DNA of 64,000 bases from Thozetella sp. PMI_491 (lineage: Eukaryota; Ascomycota; Sordariomycetes; Chaetosphaeriales; Chaetosphaeriaceae): contig MU270052.1 in assembly GCA_021432635.1 (NCBI GenBank), positions 218,137-282,136 of the forward strand, in the 5' to 3' direction. The translations under genes and the position numbers were made by a program. Under the pieces are notes generated by a model. The model made no database searches, was not told the DNA's origin, and worked only from the letters and a program-made list of their open reading frames with translations. Positions within the stretch are counted from its first letter, which is position 1; every line of letters starts with the position of its first letter. Shown in pieces: positions 34,000 to 44,816 of the stretch.

Positions 34000-34539
34000 A
34001 TGACTGCCGCCAAGGCCTCGACCTGCTGTGGTAAGGGCGGAGAGTGCGTTTGTGGTGAGTGCCCCTCCTCATGCCTCCCCGGGACTCCCGGCTGGCCGCC
34101 ACGCCCATCTGGACCTCCTTCTCTGGCCTTGGCCCAAGCACCAGGCGCTGATGCATCTCTATTCCCGACAGCCCAGCAAGCTACCTGCTCATGTGGCAAG
34201 CAATCCGCCTTGAACTGCACCTGCGAGAAGGCAAGCGCCGAGAACAAAGTCGAGGGCCCGCGGTGCTCGTGCCGCGCGCGCCCGGCCGGCGAGTGCACCT
34301 GCGACCGCGCTGCGACCGAGAATGCCCAGCCTACGGGCAGCCTCTGCTCCTGCGGCTCCCGCCCTGCTGGTGAGTATCCCTTGGAGCACTGCTCCTCTCG
34401 CCTCTCGTGTCGCCTTCATCGGCCCGCGACCAGGACCCTGGGCTGACGGGACCACACAGATGCTTGCACTTGCGAGAAGGCTCCCGATGGTGGCTTCGAC
34501 CCGTCCGAGCACGAGATCGACTTCACGACCAAGAAATAA
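34000..34539 (+). CDS. Small cysteine-rich metallothionein-like protein
   Basis: Three exons: 34000-34054, 34172-34369 and 34460-34539, with introns of 117 and 90 nt (donors gtgagt in both, acceptors cag). The product has 110 residues, 16 of them Cys. It begins with CC and CVC, then has alternating CSC and CTC pairs (residues 24/26, 34/36, 50/52, 60/62, 77/79, 88/90), spaced with Lys, Glu and Ala. Two internal units of the type CSC-x7-CTC recur with (A/S)RPA between. This pattern belongs to a fungal Cys-rich family related to copper metallothionein-like proteins, expected to chelate Cu(I) or Zn in the cytosol. There are no aromatic residues apart from two Phe near the acidic C-terminus. The metal and inducer are inference. 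Confidence 0.85.
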
Positions 34540-35697
34540 GGGCCATGCACGCTAGGGATGGGTTCAAGAGGATGGGGACACGGCGTCAGGCGGAGGGTAT
34601 GGAGACGGCGTTTGGGGGAACATTGTCACACCACAAGGGTCGAAGGCGATTTGGAACCGTATAAAATATCGGGTTTAAAAGGATTGACGTTATAACGGTC
34701 TCTCGGCCGTCAACCTCACACTGAGGCATTAGCACTTGCTACAGGTGTCATTCACTGTGACTGACGGCGCGGCGCTACTGCCAGCCAGGAATTTACCCTG
34801 GCATATGGCGAGAGACCGGCCATATGCTGAAACTAGGCTTTGGCAATAGAGAAAAAAAAATACGATGAAATATTACAAAACGACGCGTCGAAAGTCATGA
34901 TCTCCTCCTTCCGTCGTTTCGGTGCTTGTCGCGGCCAATTCGGCAGCCTTGCGCGAGCTCTTGGGCTTGCGTGAAAGCTAACCTAGCCAAGGTACCCACA
35001 GGGTCGCGGTCTCAGTCGAAGTTGTGGGCCACCGTACCGTTGGGACTGACCCTGGCGCGACGGATCTTATCGGGAGGTCCGAGCTATAGGGAAGCTTCGA
35101 TATAGCGCCATGGTGCCTTCTCACCGCCCGGCAGTATGGCTCGGATCCCGGAGCTTGACCGGGTGCTGCAACAGCTGATTGTTCCGGGGCGCTCTAGCCA
35201 TTGTTTGCGAATAGGACAGTATGGCATGATTTCGGTGGCGGGCGTGGGTGAATAGCAAAGCGGCCCAACCATTGTACTCGGCGTTTTCAGCTGCAGCTCC
35301 AATTATTCTGGCTATTGTCTGGTTGTGCGGTTGGATCTGGACCCTTATCTGCAGACCGTGGCAGGGGCTTAAGTAAGCCTTGGGCGGCGCTATTGTTGTT
35401 TGTGACAGGGGCCCAAAATTCCAGGTCGCGTCCCAGCGGCTTCAAAAATTCCTCGAGCTCTTCTCTTCCTTTGTCCTTCTTCCACCATCCATTCGCACAT
35501 TTACTGCCGCATCCGGTGGATTTTTGTCGCGGCAACACACGGCACAGTGAAATTCACCCTCTGCCGTTGTATTTCATTCATCTAGTTGTCGCACCCACCA
35601 CAATCCCACCCGCTTCCCACGCCTCGCGCTGGGACTTACTCGACTCTTTACTCTCTGCATCATATTCTATCAAACCACCCACTTTCCATCCGACAAG
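34540..35697. other. Spacer with RCC1 promoter
   Basis: Non-coding DNA of 1.16 kb. The 3' UTR of the preceding gene probably ends near 34.66 kb (GTATAAAATATC). The right end (35540-35697) is pyrimidine-rich and leads into the RCC1 start with a CGACAAGATG context. Nothing else is seen. Confidence 0.35.
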
Positions 35698-37568
35698 ATG
35701 CCTCCCCGCAAGGACGCGGCCAAAGTGGCCAAGCCCAGCAAAAAGACCTCTGAACCGGCCGCGAAGAAGGACGTGGCTGCTGCTGACACCAAGACCAAGG
35801 TTCGCAAGACCGTGAGCAAGGCCGCCGAAAAGCCCAAGAAAGCACCCAAGAAGGCCGTCGAGAAGTCTACGGCCACTAAGAAATCCGCAGCTAAGGTCAC
35901 CGACAAGAAGAAGACTGCTCCCGCGACTGCTCCCGCGAAAGCCGCGCCCAAGGCCGCTTCGAAGAAGGCCGTCTCGGCCAAGAATGGCGGCGACGAGTCG
36001 GACAAGGAGAACACTCAGACCACCGCCAAGAACGGCAGCAAGCGGAAGCGCGAGGACGATGACGAGGTAAAAGACGAGCACGACAAGGCGGAAGAGGCAC
36101 AAGCTGCACCACCTCAGCCTAAGAAGAAGGTGCGCACCGTCGCTCCTGCCGCCAAGTCCAAGAAGCAGATCAACACTGCCCCGACCGAGGTCCTAGAGGT
36201 CTTCGTCTTCGGTGAGGGTACGTCCGGAGAGCTTGGCCTGGGCACGGTCAAGGTCGACGGCAAGAAGCCCATCGATGTCAAGCGTCCCCGTATCAATGCC
36301 GAGCTCAAGAACGTCGTCCAGCTGGCCTGCGGCGGCATGCACGCCGTGGCTCTGACGGCCGACAACACTATCCTCACCTGGGGCGTCAACGACCAGGGCG
36401 CGCTCGGACGTGACACTACCTGGGATGGCGGACTTAAAGACATGGATGCTGACGACGACGATGATGAGGATGAGGACAGCAACGATGTTGGCCTCAACCC
36501 GAAGGAGAGCAACCCCGGCAAGGCCTTGCTTCCGGACGGCGTTACTTGGGTGCAGATTACCGCCAGCGATAGTGCTACTTTTGCCCTGACCAGCGAAGGT
36601 CACGTCTGGGGATGGGGCACTTTCCGCGTAAGCAAGCCGAATTTTCTGTCACGATCGCTGGCCCCAAATCAAGACGCTAATATAGGTTTTCTTTTTAGAG
36701 TAATGATGGTATTCTTGGCTTCCAGAAGGGTCGCCAGGACCTTGTCGCCAACCAGCCGATCTGGATTGACGAGCTCAAGAACATTGTCGAACTCACGGCC
36801 GGCTCTAACCACGTGCTCGCCCGAGACATCAAAGGCAAGGTGTTTGCCTGGGGCTCCGGCCAGCAGTGCCAGCTGGCTCGCAAGCCCGTCGAGCGCGACG
36901 TCCAGAACTCGCTCGTGCCCGCCGGCATCGGCGCGCTCTCACGGAAGCCTGGCTCGGGCTCCCGGAAAGTGTTGCCTGCCAAGGTAGCCTGCGGCTCCTA
37001 CCACAGCTTTGTCGTTGACGAGGATGGTCGCGTCTGGGCCTGGGGCCTCAACAACTACGCCGAGCTCGGCCTCCCCGACGAGGCGGGCAGCGACGGCGGC
37101 AACGTGCTCAAGCCTACCTTCGTCGAGTCGCTCGAGAACTACGAGATTGCACACATCGCTGGTGGCGAGCACCACTCTCTCGCGTGCACCCGGGACGGCA
37201 AGCTGCTGACCTGGGGTCGCATCGACGGCAACCAAGTCGGCCTGTCGTCGGACACCTTCAACGAGGAGAACACCATCTTCGACGAACACGGCAAGCCGCG
37301 CATCCTGAAGCAGCCGACCGAGGTCCCGGACATTCCGTTCGTCTCGTTCGTCGCCGCTGGCACCGACCACAGCTTGGCCGTGACCAAGGACGGTCGCGTC
37401 TACTCGTGGGGCTTCTCGGCCAACTACCAGACTGGCCAGGGCACCACCGACGACATTGAGGAGCCGACCCTGATCGACAACACGGCCATCCGCGAGAAGA
37501 AGATCACCTGGGCCGGCGCCGGCGGCCAGTATTCGATCGTCGCCTCTGTCAAGGAGTCCAAGGCCTAG
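35698..37568 (+). CDS. RCC1/Pim1 Ran guanine-nucleotide exchange factor
   Basis: Two exons, 35698-36627 and 36699-37568, with a 71-nt phase-0 intron (gtaagc...ttttag) that joins WGTFR to SNDGILGFQKG. The 599-residue protein has a tail of about 150 residues rich in Lys, Ala, Thr and Pro with basic clusters (for example KRKRED), resembling a chromatin or nuclear-localisation tail. It is followed by RCC1 repeats with the usual GxG(xx)xxLG and H(S/A)xAL(T/A) motifs (EGTSGELGLG, GGMHAVALT, WGVNDQGALG, GSNHVLARD, GEHHSLACT, GTDHSLAVT). An acidic Asp/Glu run (DDDDDEDED, about 250-260) interrupts one blade. RCC1 loads GTP on Ran at chromatin and so drives nuclear transport and spindle assembly. The family call is firm, and the fit to Pim1/RCC1 is good because of the full seven-blade length. 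Confidence 0.92.
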
Positions 37569-38472
37569 GAGGCGCCGCGGAGGGGTAGCATTCATCATGT
37601 CACGAGAGGTCCAGGCACGGAGGGGATCGGCGTCCTCCTTGAGCCAGGTTCGAAGTAGATGGCCGAACGCGCTCGGGATGTGCGCCCTGCCCGTCGAAGG
37701 GACACTCCTCAACTTTGATTTTTCCACGTTTCCCCGTTTTAATACTTCAGCATAATGATCCGGTGGCACTTGGCTTTGCTTTTGCGTTTTAGGGTTGGTC
37801 GGACAAAAGCGCCATCTGAGTTTTGCGCGCTGGCCTGGCGGACGCCAAGGGGGGAAGGGGCATTAGGGGCAGGCTCGGTGGAGGTTAACAATTTGCTACG
37901 AGCGAGGAGGTCAACCAACGAGATCTCGCCCGCCGGGGCCTGCTTGGCCGTCCTTGGCCTGGGAGCAGTGGATGGCCCAGGCAATCTCCATTCTCATCAC
38001 ATCATTATTACGCGGTCCGGCTTGTACAATAATATAGAGTGTTGGTTTGGCATGAGCGGCATTTTACATTGCGATAAAAAATTCCATTTGATCTTTCCTT
38101 GTCAGACGATCCGCTTTAAAGTCACAACCAAACATGACATCTAATTGCCGACATTTTGGTGAGAGGATGGCCAGTCTAAGTCGAAGTTGAGGTCAATTTT
38201 TGTTTGGTAGAAGGTCTGTTGGATCCCTGCCAGCCAACCGCAGGTTCACCTGGGTACCCACAATTTTGGCGCTCCGAGGATCGGGAGTTCTTCGGAACAG
38301 CAGCGCTAATCTTTGCGGCAGCGTGATTCCGAGAAAAAAAGTTCCGCGAGGTGTCGCGCGATTCACCCAAAGCGATCTTGCCCATCGCGACATAGCTTCA
38401 CCAGCGAACCGGAACATATACCGACGAGGCACGGAAGGCTAGCAAGTGTGCCTGCGCTTGCTCACCACGACA
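37569..38472. other. Spacer between RCC1 and PAM16 genes
   Basis: Non-coding DNA of 0.9 kb containing the RCC1 3' region and the PAM16 promoter. Chance frames at 37755-38144 and 38200-38442 have no protein features. No RNA gene was seen. Confidence 0.35.
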
Positions 38473-39025
38473 ATGGTAAGTTTCGACCCCAGCCTCCAAG
38501 CTTCTGCTCTCCCCGGGCACCCGAAGCTTCTCGCACCCGGCACTCCCATGGCCAAACCAAGCAGCCGGAGCACACAGGGAGAGAGCTAACTTTGCCGTCC
38601 AGGCCCACCGTCTCATCACCCAAGTCGTCGTCATCGGCACCCGCGTCCTGGGCCGTGCCTTCGCCGAAGCCTACAAGCAGGCCTCGGCCTCGTCCCAGTA
38701 TGCCCGCGCCCAAGCCAAGGCTGGCAACGGCGGCGCCAGCGGGCGCGCGTCCCTCACCTCCGGCATGACGCTCGACGAGGCCTGCAAGATCCTGAACGTC
38801 AAGCCGCCGCAGGGCGGCCAAGCCAATATGGAGGAGGTCATGGAGCGCTTCAAGCGCCTCTTCGACGCCAACGACCCCAACAAGGGCGGCAGCTTCTACC
38901 TCCAGAGCAAAGTCCTTCGCGCGCGAGAGCGCCTTGAGGCCGAAATACGACCGGCTCAAGAAAAGGTCGCGCAAGAAGCAGAGACTAAGGAGGGTTGGAA
39001 GCCCAAGGTCTACAAGGACCGGTAG
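38473..39025 (+). CDS. PAM16: PAM16/TIM16, import motor regulatory subunit
   Basis: Exon 1 is only the start codon (38473-38475), followed by a 127-nt intron (gtaagt...gtccag, 38476-38602) and exon 2 (38603-39025), giving 141 residues. The protein starts MAHRLITQVVVIGTRVLGRAF, the membrane-anchoring N-terminus typical of Tim16. It continues through a Ser/Ala/Gly-rich linker to a degenerate J domain (TLDEACKILNV... MERFKRLFDANDPNKGGSFYLQSKVLRA). The HPD motif of true J proteins is replaced by DAND/DPN, which is why Tim16 holds Pam18/Tim14 in an inactive pair. It acts at the matrix side of the TIM23 translocase, controlling mtHsp70. The next in-frame ATG (38765) would remove the conserved N-terminus, so the split start is preferred. 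Confidence 0.93.
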
Positions 39026-40459
39026 TGCACCCGGCACCCGAGTGCCACCGCCGTGGCGCCACGGCTGCGGCAATGACAAACCAACAAGGGCCCGCACGAT
39101 GGAGAGGGCTCGTATCTGTCCGGGGCAGAGCGGCCGTCTCGCAATCATCGCTTACGAACGTACATATCTTCACTCTACTTTGGCATGGCCTGGCGTTTCT
39201 TGGAGCATCTGGAGGCTACCAGATTTCAGCTTGGGTTAGACTTACTGTACTCTAATATTTGTACCATCAGCGCAAGGGGAGAATCTGGAGAGCGGCCCAT
39301 CAGAAGAGCGCGGGAGGGGAAGACAAAAAAAGAAGGGAGAGGCGTGATAGAAGGGGGGCGGCTGGGCCCTAAGGCCACTGAGAAGAAGAAAAGAAACTGT
39401 CTAACCGAGGTGCAGACAAGATAGTTGTTGACATCATCTCTGTTCGCAATAACAACACGGTACGCTTTTACCAAGCCCTGGCTGAGACTGTACCGAGATA
39501 AAGTCGTAAGCTTCATCCATGTGCTACACGAAGCGAGGCTTTCCCCACCGTGAAAAAGGCCCCCTCTCCATTTTCGGAACCAAATGACGCGATTTCTTTT
39601 CTAACTAGGCGGCGCTACCTAAATCTCAAATACTTTCCCTTGGGTTGGGTCCCAGGCCCCGGGATGCGCGGCGGCGTCTGATCTTCGTCGATCACGCAGC
39701 GCGGTAGGCCAAGGTTGCGACGAACCCGGTCGCCGAGACAAGCCGGCGAGCCTAGCAAGCCTACCATCGGACGCCCTCTAAATCTCGGTCCTGGAGTCGA
39801 TCCGCGCGCAAGAAGAGACCGGGAAGCCGTCGAAGACTGCCGCGATAGGTGGGAAGGCTTCCGCGGATATGCGGGCGTTGCTCGCGTCGAGAGATGCCAA
39901 GACGGCGCGCCCCATGTACCTCGCGGCGGTGACGGGAGAGCAGAGCGATGAGGTCTGCATTCGGCCCTTTGCGTTTTTTTCTCTCTCCGCGGACGAAAAC
40001 ATCCCTTTAATCTCGAATCATGGCTTGGTATCCGCTAAGCCCGCGATGTGGCGGACACAGAGATGCGGGCAAGCACCCACGCTACTCGGAACTCTTCTTG
40101 GTAGACAAATGTGATCATTGGTGACAATGGGGTATCTATCAGTTTGAACTATAACAGACTATTACAGGATTGCGTGTGGTTGGTGGCATCGGTGTGCCAT
40201 GTATACAGTATTACACGTTGAACCTGGGTAGGCTAATGGGTAGACAGCCCTCCCAGAACATCCCTTTTTCTTTTCAGCCCTAGCCCTGAGGCATGCCTTC
40301 AGTTGCCTCTGATGCAATTGATGATTATATGTACCGAATATGCAGTGGTCCATGTCCAAGCATGGTGTCGGGGCCTCCAGGACGGTGTCGTGTATCTCGT
40401 GTGTATCGTAGTCCAGCTCATCCATCTCCAGGGAGAGAATCGTCGTGATGCAGTCGTCT
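39026..40459. other. 1.4-kb convergent spacer
   Basis: This lies between the 3' ends of PAM16 (plus) and the mucin-like gene (minus). It holds both 3' UTRs and no supported gene. The frames at 39715-39951 and 39869-40114 are not protein-like. Confidence 0.35.
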
Positions 40460-42280
40460 TTACATCGCCTTCCCAATCCCCCAGCTGCCCGGGTATTGGG
40501 TCCATCTTCCGTTGCGTCCGTTGCTGCCATTGTCCCCGTTCCTATTCCCAGGGGGCGGCGGGGAGAGGTTCGTGAATCCTGCTCCGCTTGCTGAGCTGCG
40601 GCCGCCGACGCTGGTGCCCCAGCCTACGCTGACGAGACTGTTACCCGCTGCATCCCGCATCGCGGTCCCGGCAGGCGCACCTGTCCCGGAGGTCCTGGGG
40701 ACGGATCTTCCTCCGCTGGATGCGGTTCTAGCTCCGCCTTCAGAGCTTCCGGTACGCGTCCCAGGGCCAGAAGCGGAGAGAATAGGCTTGCGTGGGATGA
40801 TTCGTACGCTGCCCGATTCGCTGGCGTTGCTCCACGTTGCCGGGTCCCCTCCCCCCCCTCCGGGCGTTGTCTCGCCGGTGGTCGTCTCTTCGACGAAGAA
40901 ACTATACGTCTGTCCACCGTGCCCCGGCGGCATCGGCCAGAGCTGTGATCTGGCCGGGCGGATTACGATGCGCACCTCGCCCTCCCCAGTGAGGCCACTC
41001 GTGGCGCTCCCTGGAGGGCTATTCCGGCCGGCTGCGCCCACCATGCCGCCCGGCGGTAGGTTGGAGGTGGAGAGCTGCTGCCTCATCTCGGCAATACGGC
41101 TTCGCCTCCGGCGGATGCACCAGCGTAGGGCGAAAATGGCGAGAAGTATGAAGAGAAGGCCGGCGATGGTGCCGAGGACAATGCCTGCGATTTGGTCTGC
41201 AGTGAGCGACGAGGTAGGCAGTGCTGAAGGCGGCACAAAGGTGTTGGTGGGAGTTGGCGTCATTGTGGGAGATGAGGTGCTGCTGCTGCTCATGCCACTC
41301 GTCTCACTGCTGCTCATCATGCTCATCATGGTATCTGAGGCGCTCGTAGAGCTGGAGGCCATGGTTGTGGAGCTGATGGCCGAAGACATACTCATTGTAC
41401 TAGATAATGGAGGGGGACCCGCACTAGTTGTTGATCCTGGAGGGATTATAGTAGTCGAGCTTGAACTACCCGGCGTGCTGGTGGGCGGGCCTGGCCTTGA
41501 GGTTGAGCCCGCCGGTGAGGTGGTAAAGATGGTGGTGGTGGTAAAGACGGTTGTTATGGCATTAGGGGCGACGGTCACAGTGGAAAAGACAGTATTAGTG
41601 CGGGTCGCAAACACAACGCTCTGAGTCTCCTTCGTAGTGGTGATGACAGTCGTAATGGTGGAGGTGATGGTAGCTCCCGCCTGTCTCTTGAGGTCCAAGT
41701 GAGTTCCTGTCAGGGTTGTTTCCGGCGAATACGGCTCGGTCCTCCTAGCGAGCCTAAAGAATGAAGTGACTGTTATGGTACTCGTCTCAGTGCTCTTCCC
41801 GGTGTCAACGAAGGTAAGAGTCTCCGTCGTGGTTGCGAGCACCAGGCTTGTGACCGGTGAGCCCGTAGCGACTGTGACAGTGCTGGTCCGCGTCGTGGTG
41901 ACGAAGACTGTCGAGACGCCGGACGCGTTAGCCCCGCAGCCTGGGCAGAGAGGCTCTGTGCCGTTCTCATCCTGAAGCGGCGGTGTTGGTGGTGGAGGCT
42001 CTTCATCCCTCGTCGGGAGCCTTTTGAGAGTACGGTCTCCCGGAGACCAGTTGGCCCTCTGTCCGTCCTGGAGCAGGACGGGCCGAGGCGGCACTGCCGT
42101 TGGGAGTGCCCGTCGCACATTGCTTCCCTCCAAGAAAGGCTCAGCGCCACTTTCGTTCCAGTCGTAGGGCTCCGAACGAGCAAGCTGTATCGCGTCCCGT
42201 GGGATGGTCCTTGAAGGAGCTCCCAGTATCGCCACGGTAAATCCCACGAGAAGGGTACTCAAACCCCTCAAAACCAACAT
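40460..42280 (-). CDS. Mucin-like single-pass membrane protein
   Basis: A single-exon gene of 606 residues. Residues 1-20 are a signal peptide (MLVLRGLSTLLVGFTVAILG-A). Residues about 100-350 are extremely rich in Thr, Ser and Val (repeated TTT, TSTVTV, TTTIFTT), expected to be heavily O-mannosylated. One hydrophobic span (about 364-387, AGIVLGTIAGLLFILLAIFAL) is followed by the stop-transfer cluster RRRRSR. A cytoplasmic tail of about 215 residues contains a conserved-looking patch (GEVRIVIRP... YSFFVEE) and Gly/Ser-rich sequence. The architecture is that of Wsc/Mid2-like surface sensors, but no WSC cysteine domain is present; the only luminal Cys pair is CPGC near 112-115. It is a plausible wall-stress or surface sensor, with function inferred from shape only. 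Confidence 0.8.
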   Translation of the reverse strand: MLVLRGLSTLLVGFTVAILGAPSRTIPRDAIQLARSEPYDWNESGAEPFLEGSNVRRALPTAVPPRPVLLQDGQRANWSPGDRTLKRLPTRDEEPPPPTPPLQDENGTEPLCPGCGANASGVSTVFVTTTRTSTVTVATGSPVTSLVLATTTETLTFVDTGKSTETSTITVTSFFRLARRTEPYSPETTLTGTHLDLKRQAGATITSTITTVITTTKETQSVVFATRTNTVFSTVTVAPNAITTVFTTTTIFTTSPAGSTSRPGPPTSTPGSSSSTTIIPPGSTTSAGPPPLSSTMSMSSAISSTTMASSSTSASDTMMSMMSSSETSGMSSSSTSSPTMTPTPTNTFVPPSALPTSSLTADQIAGIVLGTIAGLLFILLAIFALRWCIRRRRSRIAEMRQQLSTSNLPPGGMVGAAGRNSPPGSATSGLTGEGEVRIVIRPARSQLWPMPPGHGGQTYSFFVEETTTGETTPGGGGGDPATWSNASESGSVRIIPRKPILSASGPGTRTGSSEGGARTASSGGRSVPRTSGTGAPAGTAMRDAAGNSLVSVGWGTSVGGRSSASGAGFTNLSPPPPGNRNGDNGSNGRNGRWTQYPGSWGIGKAM

Positions 42281-44816
42281 AATTCAGCCTGTACCATCGT
42301 GAACAGCCGAGTGATGCAGAGTATGCAGGAGGGAAGCTTCGGCTTCGAGGGAAGAGTGGGAAACACCGGGTAGGAAAGGATGGTTAAGAGCAGAGGGCGC
42401 ATAGATCAGCGGCGGCTGGGATGTACCCTGGGGGACATTAAGAAGGGAGAAAAAGAATGGATACCGGGCCCGGGGAGAACGTGGATCGGCTGGCGCGTGA
42501 TAGGTCAGGTAAAGAGAGAGGGAGATGTGGTGCCCGTGTGGGGTGGCGATGGTGTGGAGGATATTGGTGGTGAGCACGGGAAGAGAACTAGCGACTTACA
42601 TCGCCAACTACGCGAGTGCCAAGAGGTAACCGTACCGTGGGTTCTGGCATGCCTGGTAGCCCGCTCGTCCGAGATGCACAGCTCGGGATGGTACCTCAAC
42701 CCAAACCTCGGATCGTGCTTACGACTTTACCGTAATCTAGGAGGACTTGCAGCAGCTCCCTCTCCACCCTCTCTCCGGGATGGCATGAGAGCCATCCCGG
42801 GTCATGGGACGATCACGACCAGGTTGGACACCCTCCCAATAGCAAAGGATCGTATACGCAGGACCTTCAGAAGTCTGGACGAGTCATGGGTTGCTGGCCA
42901 CTCCGAGGAGCTTCTGACCGGCACGCCGGATGCTTCCAGAGCTTCTCGAAGATTTTGATGAGCGGTCCGGCGAGGGTGTCTCGCAATGCCTGGGTGGGAT
43001 ATGGGACGACGCATAGGAAAGGCTCCCCAATACGGAAGATCGTCACCCAAAAGGACAGGACGATCAAGGCTTACCGAATCGACGAGGCCAGGTCTGATGG
43101 AGGGACGGGACAGATGACAGGGATCGGCCGTCAAACTCCTCTCGAGGTTCCAGAGAGGTGTTCGCAATAGCCCATGACGGTTGGGATTGTCATCGCCTTC
43201 GTAGACTTCGTCGATTCGTACCGAGGCCCTAGACCGGTCATCGGAAGGGGAAGCCGACGTGGCGGCCATCTGGGAGGCGAAAAACGTGGCTACCTCGTCG
43301 CGAGATGCACGTTGCACGTTTTTTTCTTGTCAGCTCGGTGTGCTGGTTGGTCTATCGTCCCAACCAGAGGCGTTCGCGCCGCCGCTCAGGGCCCGGGAGC
43401 GTTCGTCTCTGCTGCAGGGCCACGTCCAGATGCCGGTCGCTTCCAGATCGGGAGGTGGTGGACGCGGGTGAACAGGCCTGTGGGAGGGGGGTTGGCAAGG
43501 CGTGGGAGGTCACCCGTCGCCCTGACCGGCAAACGAGCCGCCAGGGCACGCGCCCAATGCGGTGGCATGCATGAGTGGCGAGCGCAAAGTCGTTGAGACG
43601 GACCAGCCAGATGGCTAGAATGGTTGTCGTCGCGCTCGGATCTCATCACTCATGCGGGGTTCCCAACCCGGCCGGTCACGCAAGGGACAGGGGCCGAAAC
43701 TGCCTACCACCTGATCTTCTGGGAGTCATTACAGGAGCAGAGCAGCACGTCTTGGAAGCAAAGAATTTTCGAGCGAAGGGGGTGATGGGACGCTCCCACT
43801 AGGGTCCCTAGTAGCGCTACGGTTTTTGAAGCTTTCGGCCCTGCGTCGATGACCGCAGGGTAGTGTAATCCTAGATCTGCCCCTTGGCCACCGTCGAGGT
43901 GGTGAACTGCCTCTCCCAGATATAGAAGACAGGGCATCTTAGCAGCGTGATCAGATGCAGGGCGGGCAAGATGCGGCCACGTCCCGGGTTCTTTCCTTTG
44001 CTTCTTCGACTTTTCCATCCTGGATCCCAGGTCGAGATGCTCCATGGTTTCGGTCTCGATTGTCACAAAACCGGGGCCCAAACCGGCGGTTCCGGGTCGT
44101 CAGTTGGCTCGGAAGGCTGAAGTCTGCGCCTAAATGCAAAAGTCAAACATCGCTGCAGTCCCAAGTCACAAGTTGTGAGGAAGAACCAGGTTCGAGATGG
44201 TCCAGTTGGGCAAGTGCTTCTGAGTGGACCATTTGGTCGTACAACTCACGACCCCGGCTACCCTGGTCGTTCCTTGCAATCCGGCACGGATGTGTTCGTT
44301 CCCACTCTGCTGTCGGTACTTGAGATTGGTTGCAATGAGACAGACGAGGTAGACGGCGCTTAGCATGTGCCATGAAGCAACATAAGCTAGTTACCTTACT
44401 TCTTGGCTCACCATATGACAAGACTGAGTCCTGGAAATATAGTGTGTGGTCTCTTTTCATCCTATTCTCCTGGGGTTAAGGGAGACATTCTTCAACCCTG
44501 TCTCTGGTTACTGGGCCCGCTTCCTTCTGAATATTAACTAGATATTCCTCTCGGCCTAAGGATATCGTGTATGCGTGTTCTGCGTCTTGGTATCATGTGA
44601 GAAAAGAAATACCCCCATGGCCGGATATCCACGCGCCATGGCCCATACCGTAGCGATCGTCTATCAAGGAGTGGATGCCGGAGGAGTCCTGACCATCGTC
44701 ACGCCACATCATCGACCCCGGATTCTTAAGAACGGAGGATCCCGTCTGATAAGTGTCTTTGGGTATATCCTCCATGCCATCAGTGCCTACGCAGGGTATC
44801 TGCCACCGCCGCCATC
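42281..44816. other. 2.5-kb spacer, no firm gene
   Basis: The left part holds the promoter of the mucin-like gene. A minus-strand open stretch at 42802-43317 (171 codons) has moderately protein-like composition and a gtaagc donor inside it, but no family or exon chain could be supported. The region 43.8-44.8 kb shows nothing. A real small gene here is possible. Confidence 0.3.

Noticed and set aside
36939..37769. 276-codon minus-strand frame under RCC1
   Set aside because: A GC-rich shadow of the RCC1 exon 2 frame. The plus-strand blades are clearly the real ones.
40512..41624. 370-codon plus-strand frame opposite the mucin-like gene
   Set aside because: It is the shadow of the minus-strand gene. 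The real frame has a signal peptide, a Ser/Thr-rich region and a membrane span.
42802..43317. 171-codon minus-strand frame
   Set aside because: It is moderately protein-like, with a gtaagc donor inside, but I found no acceptor that gives a consistent chain and no family. Too weak to list as a gene.
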